Shown one piece after another: positions 45,669 to 56,154 of a DNA stretch of 64,000 nt (the first letter of the stretch is position 1; every line of letters begins with the position of its first letter). The stretch is from Cryoendolithus antarcticus. Its lineage: Eukaryota > Ascomycota > Dothideomycetes > Cladosporiales > Cladosporiaceae. Below the pieces are notes generated by a model. It searched no databases, was not told the DNA's origin, and was given only the letters and a program-made list of their open reading frames with translations. Location: the NCBI GenBank assembly GCA_002077065.1, contig NAJO01000010.1:930001-994000 (forward strand), read 5' to 3'. The position numbers and the translations under genes were made by a program.

Positions 45669-48209
45669 ATGCAATCCGAAGATTTCCTCACGCCCTTTGG
45701 CAAAGTTCTTGTTCCAGGTACTGACGATGACTTGACAAAGTCAGAGCGCTCAGCGAAGCGACGAAGAGTGGAAGGCTTGGCCCAAGGCTTTCTAGATGGT
45801 CGGACTTTGGTCATCTCTTCTGCAGCTGCCAATGGGGTGGAGCTTAGGGAGACAGTCAAGCGTGCACTGAAGACTCAAGGGCTTGCGTGGGAAGATGTCG
45901 TGGCAGGTGAAGGTGTGATTCGCCACGGCGTTGGCGTACTCGCCGATGGGACGCCTACGAGACCACCTGAAACACGCAAAGTCGCCCCCCGTGACAGGAG
46001 AGAGCTCAGCATGACTGACGAATCAGCGCCGGCAAGAATCACGAGAAGTGCGGCACAAATCGGTCGTACGCAAGCACGAGGTCCGGTGTCGACCACACCC
46101 AGTGCAGAGGCGCTCGAACACGCAGCACGACTACGAGCTAGGAAATTACGTCCTCACACAAGATCCTCTGTCAGTCTGGGGACTCGTGAATCTTCGGATG
46201 GGATCTCTCATGATCAGATCGACGTGACTGCGCAACCGTTGTTGGACCGAGTCCGGCAAGCTCTATCTCAACGAGACAATGTGCAATCGCTAACGGACAG
46301 CTCATTGGCTGACGAGCTTCGCCTGTCGTGTGTAGATACTCCGTCTCGCAAATTGGGACAACGTGGCGTGACCATTCTCGATCTCAGCGAACTCAAGAGA
46401 GACATGGACCCGCTTGTGCTTGATTCAGGGGGCGACCCCCCATCAACGGAACGCCCCCAGTCGACGACGACACCGCATCACGCACATGACGATGGAACAG
46501 CATTTGACGTGCAGCTGCCGAGCACTGCGTCAGATATGGGATCTACTGCTATGAGTATGTGTACTGCATTCCGGGCGTCCACAGCTGCTGAGCGAAGTTG
46601 TATACCTTCGTCGAAGATGCCATCAGCCTCAATGCAGGCGAATGGACCTGAGTCCGAGATTGCGCTTAATGGACTTCACATTGAGCCGTCAAGAACGTGG
46701 ACGCCAATCAACGCTTCAGGTCTCGGGACCCATGCATCTACATATCTCACCACGCGCGATGCTCCAAGCACAGCTACCAACCCTGAAGCGACGACTGGAG
46801 CATGCGAGAAGAATGCAGCTGCGTCGCCCTTAAGTAGCGGACCAGCAAATCGACGGCGCAACGTTGCCAGAGCTGCTGAAGGCGCTTCACGAGCGAAGTC
46901 GGAGGTCGGTGAGACCAGCTTGCTGAAATCATTCAAGCAAGCGAAGCCGGGATACCAGTCAGCTCCACTGTCGCAAGGCGGTACGACACCACTCATGTAC
47001 AAGAAGCGAGGGAGACCCAGAAAGGCTCCGCCGCCCGAGACTAGTATGGACGCACTTAGATCGGTGGGCTACGAAGGCGGGTTGGCTGTCAATGCGGATA
47101 TACCCGTACCAACACTATCAACGGCACATCCCCCTCTGCTGGACATGTCGTTCGGGGACGATTCGTTCGCACCGAAGCTGAACATGGCGTTGGTTGATGA
47201 ACACCTGAACAAGAAATTGCCACGCACACCTGACGAACAACCACAGCGCTCGTCACTGAAGTCTGCGATACGCAAGCAGATGCGTGACAGTGGAGCAACT
47301 TTGGAGCGAGCCAGTAGTGAGCCACCGTCATCGCAGCCAGATACGCAACACACGGTCTTACCGAGGGATGAGTTGGCAGCCCAATCGTTCCCGACTCTCC
47401 ATAACGGGAAGCTTGAAGGGCGACGATCAACAGCTTTCTGGCCCGGCACACAGTACTTGCTAAACCAGGCGCAACATGACTTATTCACGTCACCAGATAA
47501 GACTGATCAAACGGCTGAGGTGGGGACCGGTACGGAAATGCAGCCGACAGCTGAACTTTGCACACTTGATCTGACTGTAGCTGGACCCGACGCAATCATC
47601 TCACAGCAGAATCAGACGCCAGCAGGACTACCCGCCACGCAAGTGTTGATGGACGGATGGCAAGGCTGGTCAACGGTAAAGCCGCCCAGCGCAACGAAGA
47701 TGAGCGCCTCTGCGGACTCGCCACTACTCACCAAGGCTAGCGTAGACGCAAGACGCGCGCGTACAAGGAAGACTCGCTCTTCCCTCGGGTTTGAGCTTCA
47801 GCAGGATGACCCTGCACATCTCGACGTAAGTCGCAGCAGCGCGAAGACTTCGACTGCCTCGACTGGAAGCTTTGCACCATTGACTACATCAGGCTTGCGA
47901 GTCTCCATGACCGATTCCGAGCTGCTTGCCGATACTACCGTCCGTCTCGCCAGTACTGCTCCGCTGCCGACATCTGCTACAGCAGGATCACACAGCTACC
48001 GAACACCTGGTGATAATCTGCAAGACGCCTCTTTTGCGGCAAGTGCTCCGCAGGCGGACTGCGAAGATACTGGCAGCACATCGCTGCACTTCTCGAGTTT
48101 TATGAGGACATATGAGAGCCAGCATGTGGATGCGGAAGATACGCTCGCGGATCTAGCGAAGACGTTCCTCTCGACAGCGGATGTTGATGTTGCGCTGAGT
48201 CAAGTGTAG
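45669..48209 (+). CDS. Disordered nuclear protein with one AT-hook, unknown
   Basis: Starting at MQSEDFLTPFGK gives 846 aa; the frame is open upstream with an earlier ATG at 45591 whose extra 26 residues look unlike protein. Residues about 15-50 (KSERSAKRRRVEGLAQGFLDGRTLVISSA) are a basic nuclear signal followed by a short ordered element. A KKRGRPRKAPPP AT-hook lies near residue 445, a minor-groove DNA-binding motif. Most of the rest is Ser/Thr/Pro-rich with many SP/TP sites. Short structured pieces occur around LLTKASVDARRARTRKTRSSLGFEL and LADLAKTFLSTADVDVALSQV at the end. A chromatin-associated role is inference from the AT-hook. Confidence 0.65.
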   Translation: MQSEDFLTPFGKVLVPGTDDDLTKSERSAKRRRVEGLAQGFLDGRTLVISSAAANGVELRETVKRALKTQGLAWEDVVAGEGVIRHGVGVLADGTPTRPPETRKVAPRDRRELSMTDESAPARITRSAAQIGRTQARGPVSTTPSAEALEHAARLRARKLRPHTRSSVSLGTRESSDGISHDQIDVTAQPLLDRVRQALSQRDNVQSLTDSSLADELRLSCVDTPSRKLGQRGVTILDLSELKRDMDPLVLDSGGDPPSTERPQSTTTPHHAHDDGTAFDVQLPSTASDMGSTAMSMCTAFRASTAAERSCIPSSKMPSASMQANGPESEIALNGLHIEPSRTWTPINASGLGTHASTYLTTRDAPSTATNPEATTGACEKNAAASPLSSGPANRRRNVARAAEGASRAKSEVGETSLLKSFKQAKPGYQSAPLSQGGTTPLMYKKRGRPRKAPPPETSMDALRSVGYEGGLAVNADIPVPTLSTAHPPLLDMSFGDDSFAPKLNMALVDEHLNKKLPRTPDEQPQRSSLKSAIRKQMRDSGATLERASSEPPSSQPDTQHTVLPRDELAAQSFPTLHNGKLEGRRSTAFWPGTQYLLNQAQHDLFTSPDKTDQTAEVGTGTEMQPTAELCTLDLTVAGPDAIISQQNQTPAGLPATQVLMDGWQGWSTVKPPSATKMSASADSPLLTKASVDARRARTRKTRSSLGFELQQDDPAHLDVSRSSAKTSTASTGSFAPLTTSGLRVSMTDSELLADTTVRLASTAPLPTSATAGSHSYRTPGDNLQDASFAASAPQADCEDTGSTSLHFSSFMRTYESQHVDAEDTLADLAKTFLSTADVDVALSQV

Positions 48210-49254
48210 CTAAGGTTGTTGTGCTGGTCTATTGGGAGATACCGCTCTAGACGAGGCCTCAAGGGCACTATAGATAGACACGAAAGTATCAGGGAGTCGC
48301 AAACAATTGCATCGCTTCCTTCCACTTCAGAGCAGAGAGTGCACAGTTTGCTTTGAGGAGTGTAAGAGCTCATCGGCCAAGCTCCCCAAAGTCAACACAG
48401 CGCTCACGTCACCATCCCACGTGCATTAGATTACCACCACACCATCTTTCTCCCACACCCTCACTTTGTCAGCCAAGCTTACTCCATGGAAGATGCCTCC
48501 TTAACTTGCATACAGGTGTGACGGCTAGGCGCCGATCGTCGTTTGCCGATCTGAGACTGCTGATCACTGTTGATGCGAGTCGCGGACCTTTGCGGCCGGC
48601 GCAGGGGGAGCGGAGTAGGTGGGAATAGAGTTCATCGCAGCGAGGGCGGATGGAAGATGCGAGGTATGCGAGGCGAGAGATCATCACGACATGCACATAC
48701 GAGTCGGAACGCCGGCATGAAACTGAGTGTTATGCGGGTGATGTTGAGTTATATTGATATCTATGACTCACTGGCTGCGAGCCTCGCGAAGGCGAAGGCG
48801 ATGCCTCTCGAAGCGTTCGGTAAAGTCGCTCACAATTAAGGACCACGCCCTTCCAACTCCTGCTTCACCGAAGCAAAACCCCCTTCCTGCCCTGATCCAG
48901 CGCTAATGGGGTATATTCAATAATAAAAGGCCGAAGCAACGCTAGCTTTTGATCCGTGCCGACCGATAGAAATGCAAATTGATGTGAAAGCGCAACATGA
49001 TGGACGCCTTGTGATATCCGTGTGATGTCCGTGTGATGTGGTGATATAGATGAGGATGGTGAAGCGTACACGTATGACTCTCCTGTCACAGAGAGATGTC
49101 GCAGACGGATGTCGCGACAGTCTGGGCGGTTCGCCGAGGCGATGTAGGTAGCATCGGCGATGGCATTCGCCACCGTGGCGACGAGTAGGAGCGGTCACGT
49201 CGAAGGCAGCGCCATGACTGGTCCAGTGGTTTAGGCAACAGCATAGCGACGCGA
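48210..49254. other. Convergent intergenic region
   Basis: About 1 kb without a convincing gene; open frames stay below 135 codons and lack family features. A short tandem repeat lies at 49011. Confidence 0.5.
49011..49049 (+). repeat. Short tandem repeat, 11-base unit
   Basis: GTGATATCCGT (49011), GTGATGTCCGT (49022), then GTGATGTG (49033) and GTGATATAG (49041). Three and a half imperfect copies, in intergenic sequence. Confidence 0.7.
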
Positions 49255-50478
49255 CTACTCGAAAGGTTTCGCAAGTATGGGCGTGACGTTCGCGTCGAAG
49301 CGCAGACTCCACAGCCGGATGCCAGTCATCACCTTCTCAGTACGCTCGAGCTCTCGATCCCGGCCAAAGATGGCATCAACGAATTCGCAGCCGCTGTTCT
49401 TGCCCATGGTGACGTTCTTAGCGTCCTTGCTCTCCTTCTTGGCAGCCTTCCACATGTAGTTCTCGCAGATCTTGAGTAGCTTGTTGAAGCGCTGCCACAG
49501 TCGCTCCCCAGAGTCAAGGAACTCGTCTACCAGATCGCGGCGGGCAGTCTGGCGAATGGAGCCCATCGTCTCCTCGGCACGCTTGATTTTAGCTGCGAGC
49601 TGAATGAGAAGGAGCCAGAGTTCACCAGCTATCTCTGACATGGGCGTTGCAGGACCATAGAAGAATACAGTCCAGTCGTAGATCCACTTCCCAAGCGAGT
49701 TCGCATCGAAGACGCTGCCGAGTAGCAGTATGGGCTCTTCCTTCGGATCCCAATTCTTGTAGGAGTACCCTGCAGGTATATGTGCTTTGCGAGCGTCCTC
49801 CTCAGTAGCCTTCGCGGGCTCCTGCTTCGTGGCAGTACTCGGTCTCTTCGGAGTTGCACTTGCAAAAGTCGGCTTAGAAGCATGCGAGGCGCGTCGTGGA
49901 CGTGCTTGAGGCTCAGCAGCAGGAGTGAAAATAGGCACCTGATCATAACGACGATGATCAGCTCGTGCCTCGCGATGTTGACTTTGCCTGTGCTCATACG
50001 GCGACGGGCGTTGCAGGTACTCCTCGTAGCGTGGAAGATACTCGTCACTGCGATCGGCCTCGACATGGTCGTCGGGCGTCCGAGTACTGAAGTAGTGCTT
50101 GCTGCTGGTACGTGTGTGCCGGCGTTGGGGCTCGACGAAGACTCGACGCGAGTTGTATCGAGGATCGGCGTAGTTGCGAGTGGAAGAACTTACATAGTCG
50201 GTACGACGTTGCGGTGTTGACTGCGCTGAAGTGCGGTAGCCAGGACTGGACTGCTCCGGCTCTGCGTAGTAATTCGTCTTCCGTGGAGTAGTGTAGGTCG
50301 TCCTCGAGTATGTCGCATCTTGCGTGGCGCGTCGAGCGTGGCCCTTCTGCGGTGGAGAAGCGTAGACATACTGTCTAGGCGAGTAGTAGGTCGCACCTGC
50401 CGCAGGCGTGTGTGGCGGTGTTCGATAGTCTTGGGGTGAGTAGTACGGCGGATGGACCGCATACTGTGTCTGGAACAT
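49255..50478 (-). CDS. Conserved fungal protein with disordered Tyr/Arg-rich N-terminus
   Basis: Single exon, 407 aa. The first 230 residues are rich in Tyr, Arg, Ser, Thr and Gln (TYYSPRQYVYASPP, PQRRHTRTSS). The last 175 are ordered: AGYSYKNWDPKEEPILLLGSVFDANSLGKW, GELWLLLIQLAAKIKRAEET and NSGCEFVDAIFGRDRELERTEKVMTGIRLWSLRFDAN. I recognise this second half as strongly conserved in Pezizomycotina, where it is usually annotated as hypothetical or wrongly as a cell-wall protein. It has no signal peptide, so a wall role is unlikely. The function is unknown. Confidence 0.8.
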   Translation of the reverse strand: MFQTQYAVHPPYYSPQDYRTPPHTPAAGATYYSPRQYVYASPPQKGHARRATQDATYSRTTYTTPRKTNYYAEPEQSSPGYRTSAQSTPQRRTDYVSSSTRNYADPRYNSRRVFVEPQRRHTRTSSKHYFSTRTPDDHVEADRSDEYLPRYEEYLQRPSPYEHRQSQHREARADHRRYDQVPIFTPAAEPQARPRRASHASKPTFASATPKRPSTATKQEPAKATEEDARKAHIPAGYSYKNWDPKEEPILLLGSVFDANSLGKWIYDWTVFFYGPATPMSEIAGELWLLLIQLAAKIKRAEETMGSIRQTARRDLVDEFLDSGERLWQRFNKLLKICENYMWKAAKKESKDAKNVTMGKNSGCEFVDAIFGRDRELERTEKVMTGIRLWSLRFDANVTPILAKPFE

Positions 50479-53022
50479 CGGAGTCCGATGAGGGCGTCCA
50501 GACGCGCCCAGAAAGAGCTATTGGTGTATGATGGGAGTCCAGTAGTAGGTCATAGGTCGTCTATCTTGGTCCGGGTCGCCGGTGACAGTGTGGTTCTAAT
50601 CCAGGAGGAAGGACTGATCGAAGGCTCCTGAACTGTGATGTGTACATTGCCTGGTATGTTCGCGACGGCAGAAATGCTGCAGTCTGGATCGAGATCTCGA
50701 AACGAGTCCCGTGACGAGTGTATGTGGCGAGTTGACGTCGTTAGTAATAATGAAGTGGCTGTGATGTCCTTTGGAAAGGTGCAGAAGCAGCAAGAGGAGG
50801 TTGGCGGAGGGTGATGACCGAGTATTATGCGTGCCGAGTGGTCAAGCGAGGCTAGGACGGGAGAATGCGCAAGGACGCTGCCCTGGACAAAGCGTGGCGC
50901 AATTTGACTCTGGGAGAGAGTCGGGACGGTTTGGGCGGAAGGCGGACCGGTGGCAAACAGGAGTCCAATTAGACGGCGTTGTGCGGTGAGTTCGATATGA
51001 GGTTCACGGTGAGTCTTGAGGAATAGGAGGTGTCGCTCAACAATTCAAGCGCTGTGTGGGCGAAGACGAGGGATGCATGCCACACACGCACTGCATGCAC
51101 AGCGGCCCGTCGAGGAGATGCGAGCTCTTGCACGCGGCGCGAAATACCACCACCAATTGCGAAAGAGAGATGGAGTTGAATAGATGTATCGTCGTGCTGG
51201 CACGACTGCAGGTCACGAGGTGAGGCCGCTTGACGATAGACCACCTTGTAACACCGGCAATGATTACTAGGTAGTTCTCGCTGCAACCACAACCTTCTCG
51301 TAAGCATATGCGGACTTCGCCACGTACGACCATGTCCTGCTAAATGCGGCCGTGCTCACTGCAGCAAGATGCGAGTCATCCTTGATCGATACGCTGCGCC
51401 TGAAATGAGAGCGCTGTTCTCTTGCCGTAGCGCTCGGCCTCGTTCGTCTCACGCCGCACTCACCCGTCCGTTCCTTGCTCCAGAGCCTACTTACAGCAGC
51501 AGTTCATGCTCTCTGCCACATCACGGCCACGCACGCAACGCGCACCAATCGCAGTGGTTCCTGCAGCGCTCCGATATGCACGGCAGTCGATCCAGCTCAG
51601 ACACGCGCAAGGCTGCATTAGCCTCGCTGTACCGCCTGACATGGATTTGTGAAGTGGTGTGGTGCCATGGATGTGGGCGAGGAGGGTACGAGTCTACTGT
51701 AGATTGCTTGGGAGATGTACCAGGATCCCCACGGACGTTGTGCATCTCGCTTCTCGCGCCCGTTGCGTTCGCACGGTTCATGTCTTGATCAACATCGTCA
51801 GAGCCGCAAACGGTCAACGGTGTGGCGGTTTGGGTGAGTCTTGCGTTAACAGCTACGTCTCGACAACACCTTGCACATCAGACTGCCCAGCAACTATCAG
51901 GCAAGGCTAAGCTGATGCAAGCCGCTACTCACCAATTTATTGGCCGTGAAGGCAGCTCTGTATTGTGGTGCTACAACAAGTCTCGCAGTAACGCAGCGCT
52001 AGAACCCGGCCTCGTGTGTTCCGCCGGGCGCCAGCAGGCCAGAGAACGACAAGGGAGGCACCGCGGTGGTCTGATTGGCCTGAAATTCATCAACAGGTGC
52101 CGTGATTGGGTGCTTTGTGCAGCACCAGATGTCTGGCTACCCAAAGTGGCATCGACAACAACATCGCTGGCAGTAGGCGGTCAGTGTGATGTTGACAAGA
52201 TTCTGTTGCAGCAGCGGACTTGTCGCGTGTTGAGTTGCTATAGTTGGTGAAAAGTCTTCTACATGCCGGGGTGTGATCTTGACCGCTCTCTTGAATGGCT
52301 GTCGAAGCAGGCTTTTGAAGCGAGAAGGAAGAGCGGTCTGTTGAAGGACTGCAGTCCGTCGGTCCAGACTCCTACTCTTGACATTGCAACGAGATGGGTC
52401 CGACGATGCTCTTGTACCTAGCTTGTTGTCTTCCCGACCAGAAGCCTTGTCTTAGACCCGCGCGTACAAACATATCATGCGAGGCGCCTTGTACGCCAGA
52501 GTTCGCGTGAAAAGCGACCTGTCAAGTCGCATCGATCCGCCGAACGCGACGGCCCTGCGGATCTGTACGACATTCTACGCTCCACCATGCAAGGCATATG
52601 CTCGACAGAGACACAGGAAAGCACCTGAGACCTGTAGTACCCTCGGCTCCGAGAGATGGCGTGCTACTACGCGCTTTGCCGTCTCTGTGCTTGTGTTGAT
52701 AGTACTGAAGGGCTGACATGGACCAAACGGTTAGCAAATCAAAATTGCATTGGATTAGATTTGGTCGCAAATTTCAATGAGTGACATGTCGTCGTTAGAT
52801 ACAGAATTATGAGACTAGAAGGCAGGAGCGCTCCATTTGTGAGTGAGGCAACTGCGACCCTCTAGAAATCACTTCATACCTACATGTATCTGTCACTTGG
52901 GCGGGCGCAGTTCGGCATCAATGGCAAGCTGGGTGGGTCTCATGGGAGATTGAAGCACCTATTCTGAATCTCTGCAGTCTACTTCAATTCGCCCACGCAA
53001 CTACATAGTACCGCTTTCGTAC
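50479..53022. other. Largest gene-free stretch (2.5 kb)
   Basis: Includes the promoter of the gene starting at 50478 and the 3' flank of the SDR ending at 53023. Open frames reach about 142 codons (51822-52250 plus) but show no domain and no consistent splice signals. I see no inverted repeats, transposase remnants or tRNA here by eye. It could hold an unrecognised small or RNA gene. Confidence 0.4.
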
Positions 53023-53849
53023 TCAGAACTGTACGCCCGTACTGAGTGCTCCATCAACCAAGATGTTAGACCCTGTCACAAAGCCAGCCTTATCGCTAGC
53101 AAGAAAGACACATACGTTGGCAATCTCTTCAGGCTTCCCCATACGCCCAGTAGGATTCTGGGCCATTGAGGCGTTGAAGAGATCCGGTAGGCGCTTCTCA
53201 ATGTCTCCCCATACCCCGTCTTCGATGTAGATGTTGCCCGGGGAGACAGTGTTGGCCCTGATACCCTTCGCCGCGTGTACATGGGCTAATTGACAGGTGT
53301 AGTGAATAATGGCAGCCTTGAAGGGCCCGTACGGACCGGGCTGAGACGTAAAGTCGATGATACGGCCGGACACCGAAGAGATCGTGATGATATTCCCCTT
53401 GGTCTTCTCGAGATGCGGTAAAGCGGCATTGACCATGTGCACGGTGCCCATCATATCGGTCTGGAAGGCATCTTGCCACTGCTCGGGTTTGTCTTCAGTG
53501 GCCAACGCGCTGACGTTCGCGATGATCACATCGATGCGACCGCTTTGTGAGGCACATGAGGCGACCCATTCCTTGATGCTCTCAGGATTGGTGACATCGA
53601 CTACTGCGCCAATGGCCTTGTTGCTCGGATATGCGTCTGCTAGCTTGTCGTTCGAAGCTTTGACGTTGTCTTGACTACGCGAACAGAAGTGTACTATTGC
53701 GCCCTCATCGAGGAAGCTCTTGACGATGGACCGTCCAATACCTTTCGTGCCGCCTAGGTAATCAGTCAGCCTATGCACGTTGCATAGCCCAAAAACAGAG
53801 ATGCCTTACCAGTGATGAGCACTACTTTGCCTTCAAGACCGAGATGCAT
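53023..53849 (-). CDS. Short-chain dehydrogenase/reductase, two exons
   Basis: Exons 53849-53810 and 53753-53023 encode 256 aa. The 56-base intron splits the cofactor loop: MHLGLEGKVVLITG joins GTKGIGRS, giving the classical TGGTKGIG motif at residues 13-20. Catalytic Tyr155 and Lys159 lie in YGPFK, with the SSVSG serine upstream and VDVTNPES as the substrate-side NAD region. It ends GSNILVDGALSTGVQF. The protein is a single-domain classical SDR. Its length and motifs fit 3-oxoacyl-ACP-reductase-like oxidoreductases, but the substrate is unknown. Read unspliced, the protein would start with unrelated residues. Confidence 0.88.
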
Positions 53850-54156
53850 TATGAGTTTGGAGTGCGGAAGCCGTGTTGTATTGGCAGCACTGCCACAAGT
53901 ATTGAGTATGGCGATGGTGGCTTATCAGTTGTAGCAATGATGAAGAGACACTGACGAGCTACCGCTCCACATTTATCAAATGACGGCATTCCGAAGACGG
54001 AGGGAGCCTCACTTCTTGCTGTAGAAGTCACCGGCGGTCCCGTGACTGTAGAATGCCGTCAATGCTGCGTCGGACTAATTGATGCTCGGATTCGATGTTG
54101 ATGCTGGCCTCGTGGTACTGGCAAAGCCTCAATCAAGTGGTGCAAGCATCGCATAC
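53850..54156. other. Intergenic spacer
   Basis: Promoter of the minus-strand SDR gene and 3' flank of syn8. No gene. Confidence 0.5.
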
Positions 54157-54939
54157 TCACTTCAACACTATGATCAGTAGGAGAAGCACACAGATCAGGA
54201 TACCGATTGTGATCCAGCTCCAGTTGCCCTTGCTTTTCCTGGCCACATTACCCAATCGCCTCCTCGCTCGATCCAGGGTGCTCTGATGGCGGTCCACGCC
54301 GCTCTCGACATCTGTAAGCAGCTCATTCTGTTCGTCCAGCTCGTTCCCCATTTGTATACCGAGCATACGTTGACGACCAATGCTTTGACCCAACGTGTTC
54401 AACTGCTCGTCCTGATCTTGCATAACCTGCTTATGGTATGTGTGGATTTGTTGATTTGACAGGTCGGTCTGATCCGGCGCCGATGGCTCATCTCTATAGC
54501 CCTGTTGCTCAGAGAAGAGTGCCGCTCGATTTGCTGTATTTACCGGATCCTCTGCATCGTCATTGTCTCGAAAGCGTACGCTCTTACTCCTCCGAGGTTC
54601 AGAGGGTCTGCTCTGCGCTGCCTCAAAGTTGCGCTGCAGGGTCGGATCGTTAGGCTTGGAAGTAGCTACGGAAGGCGGTGCAGTACCGTGGAACTGCCTG
54701 TACAGTTCGTTGTACTGATTTCGTAATGACGCAACACCGTTCGCTGCTTCATCCGACCGGGTTCCATTCGACTCCAGGTGTTGAAGCCCCTCGTCCAAGG
54801 AATGCAATGATTTCGAGATCGTGCCATCTTGCTTGTTCGCGTCTAGACCCAGCGATTTTGCTCTTTGCCGCTCTAGCAGGGAAAGCTTCAAGTGATCCGC
54901 CAGAAGCAGGAGCTGTTGGTGGGTCGCTGGCGCTGCCAT
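54157..54939 (-). CDS. syn8: Syn8/syntaxin-8-like Qc-SNARE
   Basis: Single exon of 260 aa. The start MAAPATHQQLLLLADHLKLSLLERQRAKSLGLD is characteristic of fungal Syn8-type SNAREs. A variable linker follows, then a Qc SNARE coiled coil at about 165-225 (QDQDEQLNTLGQSIGRQRMLG...ELDEQNELL) with the central Gln layer, a basic stretch, and a C-terminal membrane anchor at about 240-258 (SWITIGILICVLLLLIIVL). It would act in endosome-vacuole membrane fusion. A possible extra 5' exon further upstream (55241-55321) ends in a perfect GTAAGT but would give an N-terminus unlike the family. Confidence 0.88.
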   Translation of the reverse strand: MAAPATHQQLLLLADHLKLSLLERQRAKSLGLDANKQDGTISKSLHSLDEGLQHLESNGTRSDEAANGVASLRNQYNELYRQFHGTAPPSVATSKPNDPTLQRNFEAAQSRPSEPRRSKSVRFRDNDDAEDPVNTANRAALFSEQQGYRDEPSAPDQTDLSNQQIHTYHKQVMQDQDEQLNTLGQSIGRQRMLGIQMGNELDEQNELLTDVESGVDRHQSTLDRARRRLGNVARKSKGNWSWITIGILICVLLLLIIVLK

Positions 54940-55479
54940 GATAGACCAAGGTACTGTTCGTTGAGGACGGAGGCGCGGGTTTTCAAGCTCTCAATGATCG
55001 CGCTGTCTAGAAGCTGTGTCCGAAGGGTGTGTCGCGGTCAGGATGCGAGCAGCGAAATAGGCGACGGTTGTGACTTCTGATCATAGGCATCCAGAATCGG
55101 GATGCTGGTGCTTACATAACCATATACGTGGTCTGTGCGCGCACGAGTACGAACGAAAGCCCGTTTCGCAAATGATCCTCTCCGACCTCTGGAAACATGC
55201 GACGCATGGGGCGATAAAGTCATAGCGATGTAGTACTTACTGACATCCCAAGGTGGGTCACATCCGCGTCGCCCGAGCCTGAGCCAAATATCAAGCCCTC
55301 CAAGCCCATACTGCGCAGCATTGGAGTCTGTGCTTCTTAGATGCCAGTGAGTGGGCGATTGCTTTCAGGAATGCCTGGACGCATGCGATGATGACATGGT
55401 AGTGTCTTCGTCGAACAATGGAAACCACTGCCATTGAAGCCCTACGCTTGAGTAGAGTAGTAGTTCCCGTAGTCAGTAC
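54940..55479. other. Intergenic region between syn8 and rev7
   Basis: Promoter of syn8 and 3' flank of rev7. A 27-codon minus-strand segment at 55241-55321 starts with ATG and ends exactly at GTAAGT; its status is open. Confidence 0.45.
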
Positions 55480-56154
55480 TCACCCGTCCGCTGCATCACT
55501 CCCAGCTTCCTCGATCCAGGCTTCAAACTTCATCTCACCAGCCTTGATGGCACGTAGGGGCGTGGTTTTCGCGGTCGGATGTCTTGCTGTGGCTCCATCA
55601 TTTTCATCGTCGGCCACCTGCGCAGGGATCCACGGCTGCGGATGACTGACAGGAGCGAGTGCATCCGGCTTCAATTCGATTGCAACGGTAAACGTACACC
55701 CCTCAGGTGCAGGCCCCAGACTCGTTCTGCTCGCTGTGAGCTTACTCAGGGTTGCCCTGAATTGCTCCTCCATTTCGACAACAGGTAGGATTGACTGCGG
55801 CTCATCGGCATCGCCACTCTGCAGCAGAGTGTCCAGGTCGTCAACGGGTACGTCGGGAAACCTGGAGACGTCGAATACGAAACGTTCAAGTGGTTTACTG
55901 TCTTTCGTGAAGATCACCACTCCCACTGAGTGCACTCGGCCCTTGAGCAGTTCACTCTCGACCGCAGTAACAGCATCATTGATCCATTCGCAGACTTTGG
56001 GATGTCTGTTCTGCTTGACGGGGAAGTTGTACTTGCGTGCCGACAGGAATGAGGTCTTTGGGTAAATCGATCGTTCCCAGAGGATCGTATGAATGGCAAC
56101 CGTGAGGAAGTCGGTGAAAGCGGTGATCAGGGTGCGGAATGTCGTCTCCGCCAT
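55480..56154 (-). CDS. rev7: Rev7/MAD2B HORMA-domain protein
   Basis: Single exon, 224 aa, about the family length. The HORMA domain covers most of it: TDFLTVAIHTILWERSIYPKTSF with the YP and F of the conserved N-terminal helix, then VCEWINDAVTAVESELLKGRVHSVGVVIF, and GEMKFEAWIEE near the C-terminus. Rev7 is the accessory subunit of DNA polymerase zeta in translesion synthesis, with Rev3 and Rev1; animal relatives also act in the shieldin complex. The stop TGA overlaps a GTGAGT, so a short extra 3' exon cannot be excluded, though the protein already ends as expected. Confidence 0.88.
   Translation of the reverse strand: MAETTFRTLITAFTDFLTVAIHTILWERSIYPKTSFLSARKYNFPVKQNRHPKVCEWINDAVTAVESELLKGRVHSVGVVIFTKDSKPLERFVFDVSRFPDVPVDDLDTLLQSGDADEPQSILPVVEMEEQFRATLSKLTASRTSLGPAPEGCTFTVAIELKPDALAPVSHPQPWIPAQVADDENDGATARHPTAKTTPLRAIKAGEMKFEAWIEEAGSDAADG

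Noticed and set aside
51369..52250. Two plus-strand frames of about 140 codons in the gene desert
   Set aside because: No domain, no signal peptide, no splice link between them; composition near random.
53023..54939. Possible biosynthetic gene cluster with the SDR enzymes
   Set aside because: The two SDR genes are 48 kb apart and flanked by housekeeping genes; there is no PKS, NRPS, terpene synthase or P450 in the window.
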